Source: Lamprobacter modestohalophilus
GTDB lineage: Bacteria; Pseudomonadota; Gammaproteobacteria; Chromatiales; Chromatiaceae
DNA length: 64,000 bases
Assembly: GCF_016583905.1 (NCBI RefSeq)
Contig: NZ_NRRY01000020.1
Coordinates: forward strand, 1-64,000
Reading direction: 5' to 3'
Shown: positions 45,030-54,182 of the stretch, piece after piece
How positions within the stretch are numbered: the first letter of the stretch is position 1
Layout: each line of letters starts with the position of its first letter
The notes under the pieces: model-generated
What the model was told of the DNA's origin: nothing
The model's database searches: none
Seen by the model: the letters and a program-made list of their open reading frames with translations, nothing else
Program-made: the position numbers and the translations under genes

Positions 45030-47104
45030 CGGGCGACCGAGTGCGGCTGCTGGTAAAGGGCGTCGATGGCCGCGGCGAAGCGCTTCTGCAATACGGATCG
45101 CTTCAGCTTCATTGTTGGCGTTAGAGATCCATCCTCGATCGTCCAGGTATCCAGCGTCAGATGCAGTGCGCGCACTCGCGCATAGCCGGGGAATCCTGTC
45201 AACCGCGCCTCGACTCGGGCCTGAACCGCGGCGACAATGCGCGGATCGGTCAGGCTGCTAGCGGCATCAGCATCAAGGCCGAGCTCGCTGGAGAGTCGCA
45301 GCCAGGGCTCGCGTGACAGCACCAGCACAGCCGCCAGATAGGGGCGACCTTCACCGACGACCATCGCCTGATCCAACAGCGGGTCCATGGTCAGTGCGTT
45401 CTCCATGTCTGCCGGCGGCACCTTCTGGCCGGTCGAGGTGACCAGGATGTCTTTCAGCCGACCGCGGATACCGACATAGCCATCGCGAATCTCGGCGACA
45501 TCGCCGGTGTGCAGCCAGCCGTCGGCGTCGATGGTCTGGGCGGTCGCCTCAGGCTGCTGCCAGTAGCCGAGGCACCGATTCGGTCCGCGTACATAGAGTT
45601 CTTGTTGAGGTCCTAGCCGCAGTTCCACGCCCGGGAGTGGCTTGCCGACCCAGCCCGGGATGAACGTTTCGGGGGTACTGTTGGAGACCACTGGCGCCGC
45701 TTCGGTCAGTCCATAGCCCTCTGTCAGGGGCAGGTCGAGCCCAACGAACAGGCGCGCGACGTTCGCTGATAACGGTGCCCCTCCGCTCACCGCGACCCGC
45801 ATCCGACCTCCGAATCGCTCCAGCACGGGTTGGGCGACCAGCCGCCGCAGCAGCCTCCATAGCAGGCGATCGACGATGCCCGGTGGCGAGCGGCGCCCTT
45901 GCGCTGCCTCAAACCGATGCCAGCCTAGTGCTACCGTCTTATCGAACAATAGGCGTTTTGGACCGCGCTCGCCGAGCTTGTCCTGGATGGCGAGGTAGAT
46001 CTTGTCGAATAATCGCGGCACCGCCAGCAACACGCTGGGATGAACCTGCGTCAGATCCTCTCGCAATTGGTCGATGGAACGCGTATAGGCGACGCAAGCG
46101 CCGGCCATCATCGGCAGGTAATACCCGACGGTGCGCTCGAAGGCGTGGGCCAAAGGTAGGAAGGATAGGAAGCAATCGCTGGTCCAGGCCGTGACGCGCG
46201 CTTGAATCGCCTCGGCGTTCGACAGGATATTGCGGTGCGTCAGCATCACACCTTTCGGCGGACCGGTGGTTCCGGAGGTGTAGACCAGGGTCGCGAGGGC
46301 ATCCGGACTGATCTCCGGCTGCGCCAGCCCTTGATCCTCTGGAATCTCGGCGCTGTCGGGCAGCCAATCGACGAGGCTGCGGAGGCGTTGGTCGCGGGCG
46401 ATGCGGTGCTCGCTGCCAGCATCATCCTGGCTCGGGCGTTGGGTCTTGCTAGTGCTTGTGCTTGTGCGCGTGCTCGGACTCAAATCCTGGTTCTGGCTTG
46501 GGTTTAGACTTCGGCTGGGGCTAAGACTGGCGTTCAGACTGGCGCTTGCACTCTGGGCCGGACCCTGGGTTATGCGCCGGCAGAGCACTCGCCGAAGGGC
46601 TGGCAGCTCGGCCCCCTGCGACAGCAACGCAGCCCACTGCGCATCGGTGTCCAGTAGCAGCAGACGTGCGCCGGAATCGGTGAGGATATGCAAGAGATTG
46701 CCAGGACTATCGGTGGTGTAGAGCGGCACCGTGACCAGACCGAGACCGAGTGCCGCCTGATCGAAACAGACCCAGTCGACGCCGTTCGGCAGGCTTAACG
46801 CAACGCGCTCACCTGGCCGCAAGCCCTCCGCGGCGAGGCCACGCTGCCAGCGCAACACTCGACGTGCAACATCCTTCCATCGATAGTCGCGCCAAGCGCC
46901 TTGCTCATGCTGTCGATAGGCCGTCGCCGTAGGCGTTTGCGCAACGCGACAGCGAAACAGCCCGGATAGGGTGCCGGCGGTATCGGCCGCGATGGAATCG
47001 GTGGCCGCAGCCACCCACTTGCCATGCATCATCGCTCCGAGCCCAGCCTGCGCCTTGACCGGAGTTCGGCGCGAGGCCCGTTCGTGATCGATCACAGTGT
47101 TCAC
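45026..47104 (-). CDS. Long-chain acyl-CoA synthetase-like AMP ligase
   Basis: This 692-residue ANL-family enzyme has VYTSGTTGPPKGVMLTHRN near residue 270, a LPLTEGYGLTEAAPVVS segment and WLHTGDVAEIRDGY, typical of FAA1/COG1022 fatty acyl-CoA synthetases. A Ser/Asn-rich insertion (SASASLNASLSPSRSLNPS and TSTSTSK) near residues 180-215 is encoded by 6- and 12-base repeats. It overlaps the fused ligase gene by four bases (ATGA), so both are made together and may feed the same lipid pathway. Confidence 0.87.
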   Translation of the reverse strand: MNTVIDHERASRRTPVKAQAGLGAMMHGKWVAAATDSIAADTAGTLSGLFRCRVAQTPTATAYRQHEQGAWRDYRWKDVARRVLRWQRGLAAEGLRPGERVALSLPNGVDWVCFDQAALGLGLVTVPLYTTDSPGNLLHILTDSGARLLLLDTDAQWAALLSQGAELPALRRVLCRRITQGPAQSASASLNASLSPSRSLNPSQNQDLSPSTRTSTSTSKTQRPSQDDAGSEHRIARDQRLRSLVDWLPDSAEIPEDQGLAQPEISPDALATLVYTSGTTGPPKGVMLTHRNILSNAEAIQARVTAWTSDCFLSFLPLAHAFERTVGYYLPMMAGACVAYTRSIDQLREDLTQVHPSVLLAVPRLFDKIYLAIQDKLGERGPKRLLFDKTVALGWHRFEAAQGRRSPPGIVDRLLWRLLRRLVAQPVLERFGGRMRVAVSGGAPLSANVARLFVGLDLPLTEGYGLTEAAPVVSNSTPETFIPGWVGKPLPGVELRLGPQQELYVRGPNRCLGYWQQPEATAQTIDADGWLHTGDVAEIRDGYVGIRGRLKDILVTSTGQKVPPADMENALTMDPLLDQAMVVGEGRPYLAAVLVLSREPWLRLSSELGLDADAASSLTDPRIVAAVQARVEARLTGFPGYARVRALHLTLDTWTIEDGSLTPTMKLKRSVLQKRFAAAIDALYQQPHSVAR
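46433..46553. repeat. 6/12-bp degenerate repeats within the acyl ligase gene
   Basis: Words such as GTGCTT (tandem) and GACTGGCG with 12-base spacing recur over about 120 bases and encode the Ser/Thr-rich insertion. Confidence 0.55.
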
Positions 47105-47410
47105 ATCATCCTCCCGAGGACCATGTCGAAGCGTCGTCGGTCGGCGGCGGCAATCGTCCCCTCACAGCAGGGGCAGCAATACTCGGACGGACCGTTTCGC
47201 TTGGTTCTTAGCCCTCACTTCGAGTATAGGATTCTGACGCGCACTTGCAGATTCTGACGGGTACTGGCCGACCTGGGATCAACGGGCACCGCCGCAGACT
47301 GCAAAGCGGCGCTGACGCAGCCGGGTCGCGGGTGTCCCGGGGGTAGCGCCATCGCGGCCATCAGCGACCTGAGTCGTCCAAATGATCCGAGCAGCGTTTG
47401 AGCCCGCGGC
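47105..47410. other. Spacer without recognised genes
   Basis: About 300 bases with a diverged 20-base tandem pair starting ATTCTGACG (47231-47270). No gene is supported. Confidence 0.45.
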
Positions 47411-48502
47411 TTACAACCGGTAGCAATTGATGTCAGCCGCATACGCCAAGCCGTGGTCAGCCCGACCGCCTTCTAGCGCCAGGCTGAACAGTGTCTTCAG
47501 TGCCGCATTGCGCTGCACTGGTTTGCCGGTGAAATAGTTGTGGGCATTGTCGACGGCCGCGGCCTGCGTGACGTCGATGTAACGGGCATTCCGCGCGGTC
47601 AGGTTCTTCAGGTGGTGTCCGAGGCGCGGCCCTTGCTCATCGCCCGGCTTGCGCCGTGACCACTGCAGCGCAAAGTCGTTCTCATTGATCATGATGAAGA
47701 GCCGATTGCGCGTCTGCAGTTGCTCGACCCAGGCCTGATGCTCAGCATTGTTGGCATCGGCGGCGACCAGGGAGATGTTATCGAAGATCAACTGCTTGGA
47801 TGCTGCCTGGGTGGGGCGCAGCGCATACTTCAGCAGGTAGTTGCCCATGCTGTGGCAGAGCATGCTCAGGTTGACCTTGCAGTCGTCGTGCAACAGTTCC
47901 GCGAAACGCTCCTGCGCGGCGGACGGATTCTCGCGATGCTCGCCATCGGCCTGCGTCCACAAGTCGTTCTTGCGTGCTTCGGTCAATTTCAGGTGGAAGA
48001 AATGCAGCTTGTCGAGGAATCGGTTCAAGGCATCCATGGAGGCGCGGGCGTCCTGCTTATCGTTCAGATAGGCGGTGGTGCCGCTGACCAGGCCGCCGCC
48101 ATTGGCTGGCCAGCTGAAGGGCAGCACGATGACACCGTAGAGCTGCTCGATGTCCTCGGCCGTCTTCACGACATCGATCATGTCGTTGTTGTAGCCGTGC
48201 ACATAGACCAGCAGGTGGCGCTGTTGCTGGGTCGCCTGTTGCATGAGTTGGCAGGCAACCCGCAGGCTGCCGTGCCGAACCTGGCGCTCGTCGATGTCGA
48301 GCCGGAAGGTCCGCTTCAGCATCCGGGCCTCCTTCAGGGTCAGCTCATCGGGGACAGGCTCTGCCAGATAGCCGTCGCCCTGTTTGGTGATTTCGACGAT
48401 ACGCAGCTCGTTCGGACCCTTTGGGTTCGGCCGGGAGCCGAAGAGGTCGAGACCAGGGTAGCGCTTTGGGTTCTTGAGCTCGCGATTGGTGACGACAAAC
48501 AT
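47411..48502 (-). CDS. Alpha/beta hydrolase of the DUF900 (COG4782) type
   Basis: The 363-residue protein has an alpha/beta-hydrolase pattern: HLLVYVHGYNNDMIDVV for the oxyanion-hole strand and LSMLCHSMGNYLLKYAL, a nucleophile elbow with Ser in CHSMG. The fold and sizes resemble DUF900 proteins. No signal peptide is seen, so it is probably cytoplasmic. The ATG at 48502 is nine bases after GGAGG; the first ATG in frame directly abuts that site and is unlikely to be used. Substrate unknown. Confidence 0.75.
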   Translation of the reverse strand: MFVVTNRELKNPKRYPGLDLFGSRPNPKGPNELRIVEITKQGDGYLAEPVPDELTLKEARMLKRTFRLDIDERQVRHGSLRVACQLMQQATQQQRHLLVYVHGYNNDMIDVVKTAEDIEQLYGVIVLPFSWPANGGGLVSGTTAYLNDKQDARASMDALNRFLDKLHFFHLKLTEARKNDLWTQADGEHRENPSAAQERFAELLHDDCKVNLSMLCHSMGNYLLKYALRPTQAASKQLIFDNISLVAADANNAEHQAWVEQLQTRNRLFIMINENDFALQWSRRKPGDEQGPRLGHHLKNLTARNARYIDVTQAAAVDNAHNYFTGKPVQRNAALKTLFSLALEGGRADHGLAYAADINCYRL

Positions 48503-48824
48503 GATCAACATCCTCCACGACGGGTTGCTGAAACGAAGTGCAGTCGATGCGGAGTGTGGCTGGAAGCTAGTGCGATGAGCGACACGTGAGTGACGCGAAA
48601 GTGACGCGAAAGTGACGCGAAAGTGACGCGCACTAGATGCTGAGCAGCCGCGCGGCCGTCTCGCTTGAGATGCAGTCTAGCTGAGGCCATCGGCAATGCC
48701 ACACCCGCAAGGTCTCGCCCAAGCCGCAGATCTTGCGCATCAGACTCCTGACGTAAACTGCCTGGCAACTGAATCGGTCCAAGCATCTGCAGTTGATCCG
48801 GCGCTCGCTCAGCTCAGGCGCGGG
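48503..48824. other. Spacer with an 11-bp minisatellite
   Basis: About 320 bases without a supported gene. It contains the tandem repeat at 48590-48630 upstream of the hydrolase. Confidence 0.5.
48590..48630. repeat. 11-bp tandem repeat
   Basis: Three perfect copies of GTGACGCGAAA and a partial fourth lie about 90 bases upstream of the hydrolase start. The unit length is not a multiple of three and the location is non-coding. Confidence 0.85.
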
Positions 48825-50753
48825 TTAAACCTCTAGATCAGGATTAACCTCAAGCCCAGGATTAACCTCCAGATCAGGAGGGGGCCGCTCCTCGTTGGAC
48901 TCGGAGCTTGGGGCAGATTGCGATAGCGGGCTTCGCGCAAGGAGTGCGACCAACAAGAGCGCGATGATGCCGATCCAGAGCCCGCCGGCAACCGGCCAGC
49001 GTCGCAGTGCGTCCTCACCGTCGGTGTCGGGCCGCTTGAAGATCCGCTCGAATCTGCCGATCGCGGCCTGATTGATGCGGTGCTGTAAGGCGTCGATGGG
49101 TTGCCAGAGCTGCCGCCACAGGCTGACAACAATCCGGCCGACTGGCCGCGCCAGCACCAGGAGGTCGCCGGCGGGGATCAGCCCGATCACTGGCGACAGC
49201 CAGGCCGGATTGCGCCAGGCGCCGATCGCGACCAGCCCCGCGAAGCTGATGCCCAAGCTGATGGTCAGCCAATCGCCCAGCCAGCTTGCGGGCTTGCCGA
49301 GCGCGAACGGGAACAGGATCACCAGCGCGAGCAACAGCGACCAAGCGATTCCAGGCCAGAGCAGGCCGGGCTGCGGATGGCGTTTGCTGCGTAGGCCGAC
49401 CACCCAGAGAAAGCGTGCCATGAGCAAGATCGTGCCCAGCGTGGCAACGGTGACCGCGGCAGCAACCCAGGGCCATTCGGCGCCCGCTAAGATCGGCTTC
49501 AGGGCATACTTCGCAACCGCGCCACTGGTGAAGGGCGCACCGGCCAAGGCCAGCGCAAGGATGATCAAGCCGCCGAGCACCAGCGGCTGAATGAAGCCAG
49601 GTTGGCCTGGCGCCTGCTTGCGCAGCCCAACGCCGAGGAACAGGCCGCCCTTCGCGAGCCCGTGCTGGGCGGCGTAGAGGCTGATGGCGGCGACACCGAC
49701 TGGCGCCAAGCCTGGCTCCATCAGCACCAGCCCCAGACAAAGCATCAACAGACCCATCTTGCTGATGCTGGAGTAGGCCAGGATCACCTTGGGGTCTGAT
49801 TGCACCACGCCAATCGGTAGCGCATAGAACAGCGTGAGCACGCCACCAGCAGCCACCAGCGCACCCCATTCGGGCAGGGCGATGGCGCCAACCGGCAAGA
49901 AGCGCAGCCAGCCAAGGATCGCGACCTTGATCATGGCGCCGCTGAGCACCGCGCTCGCGGGGATCGGAGCGGCTGGATGCGCCAGTGGCAGCCAGAGGTG
50001 CAGTGGCACCAGCCCGGCCTTGACGCCAAGCCCGACCAGCGCCAGCGCGATGGGCAGGCCGGTGAGTTGGGTCAGATCCTCGGGCGAGGGCTCGGTCGTG
50101 CCGGTCTGCTGCGCAATCATCACCAGTGCAGCAAACAGGCTTACCTCACCGAGCAGCGCCATCACCAGGTAGACCTTGCCGGCGCGCAGCGCTAACGGGC
50201 TGCCATCGTGGACCACCAGCCCATAGGCGGCGAGGCCCATCATGGCAAAGCCGGCATAGAAGCTGAACAGATCCTGGCCGACGATGAGCCAGAAGTTACC
50301 GGCCATGGTGAGCAGAAACACGGCGTGAAAGCGCCCGACATGCGGGGTGCCGCGAAAGGCGAAGGCGGCATAGATCCCGGCGGCCAGCCAGAGGATCGCC
50401 GTGAACAGCAGGTAGACTTGTGCGGTTGCATCCAGCCCGAGGGCGGTGCCAAGGAACAGCCAGGGCAGCTCTAGCCGGGCGCCAACGCTCAGGGTCAGGG
50501 CGGCGACCAGGGCTGGCAGCGGGCCGAGCATCGGCAAGGTCCAGCGCCAGCGCTCGGTTGCCGCTCGGTTGCCCGTGTGGATGCCTGGATGAGTGCTTGG
50601 GCGAGTGCTTGGGTGAGTGCCTGGCTGAGTGCCCAATGGGGAGCTGTTTCGACTGACTCGCCCCGGTGACTGCCAGCGTCCACCTTGGAATGCCGTCGGC
50701 CATGCCAAGAGCAACGGCCAGACCCAAGCGAGGAGGAGCAGCCAGAGTGTCAT
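48825..50753 (-). CDS. Antiporter-type membrane subunit, fourth copy
   Basis: The 642-residue polytopic protein belongs to the NuoL/M/N-MrpA/D family of proton- or sodium-conducting subunits. Conserved parts include VGLGVKAGLVPLHLWLPLAHP with the functional Lys, and LAYSSISKMGLLMLCLGL. It closely resembles the upstream 593-residue gene, including the C-terminal WPVAGGLWIGI segment, so it is a tandem duplicate. Two insertions are repeat-coded: PGTHPSTRPSTHPGIHTG near residue 45 (12-bp units) and a C-terminal NPGLEVNPDLEV (18-bp units, 48834-48880). It is the last gene of the Mrp-like operon. Confidence 0.85.
   Translation of the reverse strand: MTLWLLLLAWVWPLLLAWPTAFQGGRWQSPGRVSRNSSPLGTQPGTHPSTRPSTHPGIHTGNRAATERWRWTLPMLGPLPALVAALTLSVGARLELPWLFLGTALGLDATAQVYLLFTAILWLAAGIYAAFAFRGTPHVGRFHAVFLLTMAGNFWLIVGQDLFSFYAGFAMMGLAAYGLVVHDGSPLALRAGKVYLVMALLGEVSLFAALVMIAQQTGTTEPSPEDLTQLTGLPIALALVGLGVKAGLVPLHLWLPLAHPAAPIPASAVLSGAMIKVAILGWLRFLPVGAIALPEWGALVAAGGVLTLFYALPIGVVQSDPKVILAYSSISKMGLLMLCLGLVLMEPGLAPVGVAAISLYAAQHGLAKGGLFLGVGLRKQAPGQPGFIQPLVLGGLIILALALAGAPFTSGAVAKYALKPILAGAEWPWVAAAVTVATLGTILLMARFLWVVGLRSKRHPQPGLLWPGIAWSLLLALVILFPFALGKPASWLGDWLTISLGISFAGLVAIGAWRNPAWLSPVIGLIPAGDLLVLARPVGRIVVSLWRQLWQPIDALQHRINQAAIGRFERIFKRPDTDGEDALRRWPVAGGLWIGIIALLLVALLARSPLSQSAPSSESNEERPPPDLEVNPGLEVNPDLEV
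50575..50634. repeat. 12-bp tandem repeat in an antiporter subunit
   Basis: Five 12-base units (for example GGATGAGTGCTT, GGGCGAGTGCTT, GGGTGAGTGCCT) encode four-residue units of Pro, Thr, Ser and His in a loop after the first membrane helix. Confidence 0.8.
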
Positions 50754-50757
50754 CGAG

Positions 50758-50883
50758 TCAGCCTCGCGCCTGCAGGACCACAGGCCGCTGAGTCCGCGAG
50801 CGCCGCGACGGGCAGCAGCACCAGGATGCGCCGGCGACAGGCCCGACCCAAGCGCAGACTACGAGCAAGAGCCAGGGCGTCAT
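50758..50883 (-). CDS. 41-codon ORF between two antiporter genes
   Basis: The ATG overlaps the stop of the upstream 593-residue gene (ATGA) and the stop lies four bases before the next ATG. It starts MTPWLLLVVCAWVGPVAGAS, which resembles the first membrane helix of the two flanking subunits (WLLLLAWVWPLLLAWP and WLLLAWIWPLLLAL), then becomes a basic Cys/Arg-rich tail. It may be the remaining N-terminus of a lost third tandem copy, or a real small membrane protein. The tight coupling supports translation either way. Confidence 0.45.
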   Translation of the reverse strand: MTPWLLLVVCAWVGPVAGASWCCCPSRRSRTQRPVVLQARG

Positions 50884-52661
50884 CCGGTTGGACCCAGGCT
50901 CGAGGCGTCAGGCACTGCTGATCCCGCCAGCATGGCGATCAGCAGCAGAACGAGGATGCCGATCCAGAGTGCGCCGGCGACAGGCCAGGCCCTGAGTCCG
51001 CGTTCGGGATCAGCTGCAGCTGCGCCAAAGAAGCGCTCAAAAAGGGCGACTGCCCGTTGCTGAACCTGCTGTTGCACGCTCAGCCAGGGCCGGTAGAGGA
51101 CAGCGCCGATGCGTAACGCCAGGGTCTGGGCTGGCCTTACAAGGACCAGCAGGTCGCCGGCGGGAATCAGGCCGATCAGTGGTTTCAGCCAACCAGGATT
51201 GGCCCAGGCGGCGAGCGCGACCAGAGTACCCAGGACGACCCCAATGCCGACTGGGATGCTGTTCGTCGGCCAGCTCGATGGCTTGCCAAGCGCAAACGGG
51301 AAGATCAACACCAGCAGGACGATGCCGGCCCAGGCGAGCATTGACCATCCGCGTGGCTGAGGTGTGCGGTTGGTCGCTGACATAACGGCGATCCACAGAA
51401 AGCGTGCCATCAGCAGGGTCGTCGCGACGGCCGCGACGGCAAGCGCCGCTGGCAGCCAGGGCCAGGGCGAATCGGCAATCACCGGTTTCATCAGATATTT
51501 GGTCACGGCGCCGCTGGTGAATGGAGCACTCGCCATGGCCAGCGCGAGCACGGCCAGGCCGATGAGGACTCCAGCGGCGAGCCAGGTCTTTTGTGCGCCG
51601 TCTTGCCGCAAGCCGATGCCGAGGAAGAGCCCGCCCTTGACCAGTGCATGATGGGCGGCAAACAGCGTCAGCGCGACCATCCCCGCCGGCGCCAGCGAGG
51701 GCTCGATCAGCATCAATCCCAGCAGCAGCACCGCGAGACCCATCTTGCTGATACTGGAATAGCCGAGGAGCGTCTTGGCGTCGGCTTGCACGAGTCCGAT
51801 CGGCAGCGCATAGAATAGCGAGATCAGGCCCAGCACCGCGATCACTGTGCCCGCCTCGGGCAGGGCGGAGGTGCCGAGCGGCAGAAACCGCAGCCAGCCC
51901 AGCAGCGCCACCTTGATCATCGCGCCGCCGAGCACCGCACTCGCCGGGGTCGGCGCGGCGGCATAGGCGGTTGGTAGCCATAGATGCAGCGGAACCAGGC
52001 CGGCCTTGACCCCGAGGCCGATGATGATAAAGGTAACCGCGACCGTATCGAGGCTCGCGAGATCCGCCGTGGTTGGAACCGCGGTGCCGGTCTGTTGTGC
52101 GATCAGTAGCATGGCGACGAAGAGGCAGACCTCGCCGATGAGGGTCATCACCAGATAGACGCGGCCGGCCCGCAGTGCCTCGGTGCGGGCGTCATGGATG
52201 ATCAGCCCATAGCAGGCCAGCCCCATCAGGGCGAATCCCGCGTAGAAGCTGAACAGATCCTGGCCCAGGATGAGCCACAGATTACCGGCCATCGCCAACA
52301 GATAGAGGGCATGAAACCGCCGCGCGCGCTCGGGCGTGCGGATGCTCTGAGCGGCGTAGAGGCCGGCGGCCAGCCAGAGGATGGCGGTGAACAGCAGGAA
52401 GACGCGGCTGGTGCCGTCGAGGCCGAGCTGGGTGCCCAAGAAGAGCCAGGGCAGGCTCAGCTCCGCTCCCACCGGAACCATCAACGCCGCAGCCAGGGCT
52501 GGTAGTGCCGCAATCACCACCAAGCTCGCGCGCCAGGTCGGCAACGCCTCGCCGGTGGCTGCTCGCCCCCAGCTCTGGCCGGGACGACGCGTGAGTACCG
52601 GCAGATAGGTCAGTGCCAGAAGCAGCGGCCAGATCCAGGCGAGTAGTAGCCAGTCCATCAT
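50880..52661 (-). CDS. Antiporter-type membrane subunit, third copy
   Basis: The 593-residue polytopic protein is of the NuoN/MrpD type: VGLGVKAGLVPLHLWLPTAYA with the conserved Lys, then LLGYSSISKMGLAVLLLGL. About fourteen membrane helices plus a C-terminal amphipathic segment and final helix are predicted. Its start could be either of two adjacent ATGs. It resembles the next gene along its length and lies nine bases after the stop of the second-copy gene. Such subunits each provide an ion path. Confidence 0.87.
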   Translation of the reverse strand: MMDWLLLAWIWPLLLALTYLPVLTRRPGQSWGRAATGEALPTWRASLVVIAALPALAAALMVPVGAELSLPWLFLGTQLGLDGTSRVFLLFTAILWLAAGLYAAQSIRTPERARRFHALYLLAMAGNLWLILGQDLFSFYAGFALMGLACYGLIIHDARTEALRAGRVYLVMTLIGEVCLFVAMLLIAQQTGTAVPTTADLASLDTVAVTFIIIGLGVKAGLVPLHLWLPTAYAAAPTPASAVLGGAMIKVALLGWLRFLPLGTSALPEAGTVIAVLGLISLFYALPIGLVQADAKTLLGYSSISKMGLAVLLLGLMLIEPSLAPAGMVALTLFAAHHALVKGGLFLGIGLRQDGAQKTWLAAGVLIGLAVLALAMASAPFTSGAVTKYLMKPVIADSPWPWLPAALAVAAVATTLLMARFLWIAVMSATNRTPQPRGWSMLAWAGIVLLVLIFPFALGKPSSWPTNSIPVGIGVVLGTLVALAAWANPGWLKPLIGLIPAGDLLVLVRPAQTLALRIGAVLYRPWLSVQQQVQQRAVALFERFFGAAAADPERGLRAWPVAGALWIGILVLLLIAMLAGSAVPDASSLGPTG

Positions 52662-52670
52662 CTTATGGCC

Positions 52671-54182
52671 TCAGGGCTGGTACTCGCGCCGGGCGATCAG
52701 TGTCGCCCACTCGAGCGGACTGAAGGGCGCTGCGGCCAGCAGTCCAGCGATGATGCATAGGGCAGCGGTAATGACCGGTGGCCAGAGCAGGGCGCCCATG
52801 GTCTCGAAACGGCTGTCGAAGACGTGCTCATTGGGCCACTCCTGCGGCGGGTCGCGAAACCACGCCTTATAGAGTATCGGGAGAAAGTAGGCCGCGTTGA
52901 GCAGCGTACTCGCCGCGAGGATCAGCAGGACCCAGTGCTCGCCAGCCTCGACCGCACCCAGACCGAGATACCATTTGCTGACGAAGCCCGCGATCGGCGG
53001 GATACCAATCATGCCGAGTGCACCGACAGAGAAGGCGAGCGTGGTCCAGGGCATGCGGCGGCCGACGCCATCCATCTGGCTGACCTTGTGCACGCCCAGG
53101 GTCTCGGCATAGTTACCAGCGCAGAAGAACAGCGTGATCTTCATGATGCCCTGATGCACGAGATGGACCATGCCGCCGATGGTGGCGACGGGACCGAGGA
53201 TCGAGGCACCCAGAGCGATATAGGACACCTGGCTGACGGTCGAGTAGGCGAGCCGCTTCTTCAATCCATCTTGGGTCAGCGCCATGACTGAGCCGTAGAC
53301 GATGGTGAACGAGGCCATGATGCCGAGGATGGTCAAGAGCCCGAGCTGGGAGGCAAACTCGACGCCGTAGACATCATAGACGACGCGCACGATGCCAAAG
53401 GCGCCGGCCTTGACCACGGCGACAGCGTGCAGCAATGAGCTCACCGGTGCCGGCGCCACCATCGACTGTGGCAGCCATCCGTGAAACGGAAAAAGCGCCG
53501 CCTTGACACCAAGACCCACCAGCAGAAACAGGAAGATCGCGATCAATTGCGGATGCAGCGCCTCCGGCATCGCCGCCAGAACACCGCCTTCGACGAAGTC
53601 GACCGGTCCGGTCAGCGAGCGCAGCCAAACCGCGCCGATCAACAGCGCGACGCCGCCAGCCATGGTGTAGGCGAGATAGATCTTGGCGCCGCGGGTCGCG
53701 TCCGGTGTGCCGCGATGCGCGACCAGGGGATAGGTTGCCAGGGTGAGGATCTCGTAGAAGATCACGAAGGTCAGCAGATTACCGGCCAGCGCGATACCGA
53801 CAGTGGCCGAGACGCAGAGGCTGAAGAAGCCGAAGAACCGGCTGCGGTTCGGCGAATGCTCCAGGTAGCCGATGGCGTAAATGGTTGTGACCAGCCAAAG
53901 GACCGTGGAGAGCGTGACGAAGAGCACCGAGAGCGCATCGGCGTGCAGCACCAGATCGAGCCCGGGTGCGATGGTGACGCGACTCTCGAAGACCACGCCG
54001 AGAAAGACGCCCCAAATCAGCACCGCCACCAGCACGAGCTTAATGATCGCCCCAGCCATGTTGAGCACGCCGCGCAGCACATGGCTTTCCTCCCTGAGCA
54101 GAAAGATCAAGGCGCCAGGGACCAGCGAACTCAGTAGGATGGCGGCCGGAAGCAGGGTGGTCCAGGTCAACAGCTGACTCAT
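52671..54182 (-). CDS. mnhD: MrpD/NuoN-like antiporter subunit, second copy
   Basis: The 503-residue protein has about fourteen membrane helices and the family core VGLGVKAALFPFHGWLPQSMVAPAPVSSLLHAVAVVKAGAF region and RLAYSTVSQVSYIALG. It is closer to MrpD/MbhH than to the two larger copies. It overlaps the preceding subunit by four bases (ATGA). The conserved Lys and His in the core suggest active proton or sodium transfer. Confidence 0.85.
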   Translation of the reverse strand: MSQLLTWTTLLPAAILLSSLVPGALIFLLREESHVLRGVLNMAGAIIKLVLVAVLIWGVFLGVVFESRVTIAPGLDLVLHADALSVLFVTLSTVLWLVTTIYAIGYLEHSPNRSRFFGFFSLCVSATVGIALAGNLLTFVIFYEILTLATYPLVAHRGTPDATRGAKIYLAYTMAGGVALLIGAVWLRSLTGPVDFVEGGVLAAMPEALHPQLIAIFLFLLVGLGVKAALFPFHGWLPQSMVAPAPVSSLLHAVAVVKAGAFGIVRVVYDVYGVEFASQLGLLTILGIMASFTIVYGSVMALTQDGLKKRLAYSTVSQVSYIALGASILGPVATIGGMVHLVHQGIMKITLFFCAGNYAETLGVHKVSQMDGVGRRMPWTTLAFSVGALGMIGIPPIAGFVSKWYLGLGAVEAGEHWVLLILAASTLLNAAYFLPILYKAWFRDPPQEWPNEHVFDSRFETMGALLWPPVITAALCIIAGLLAAAPFSPLEWATLIARREYQP

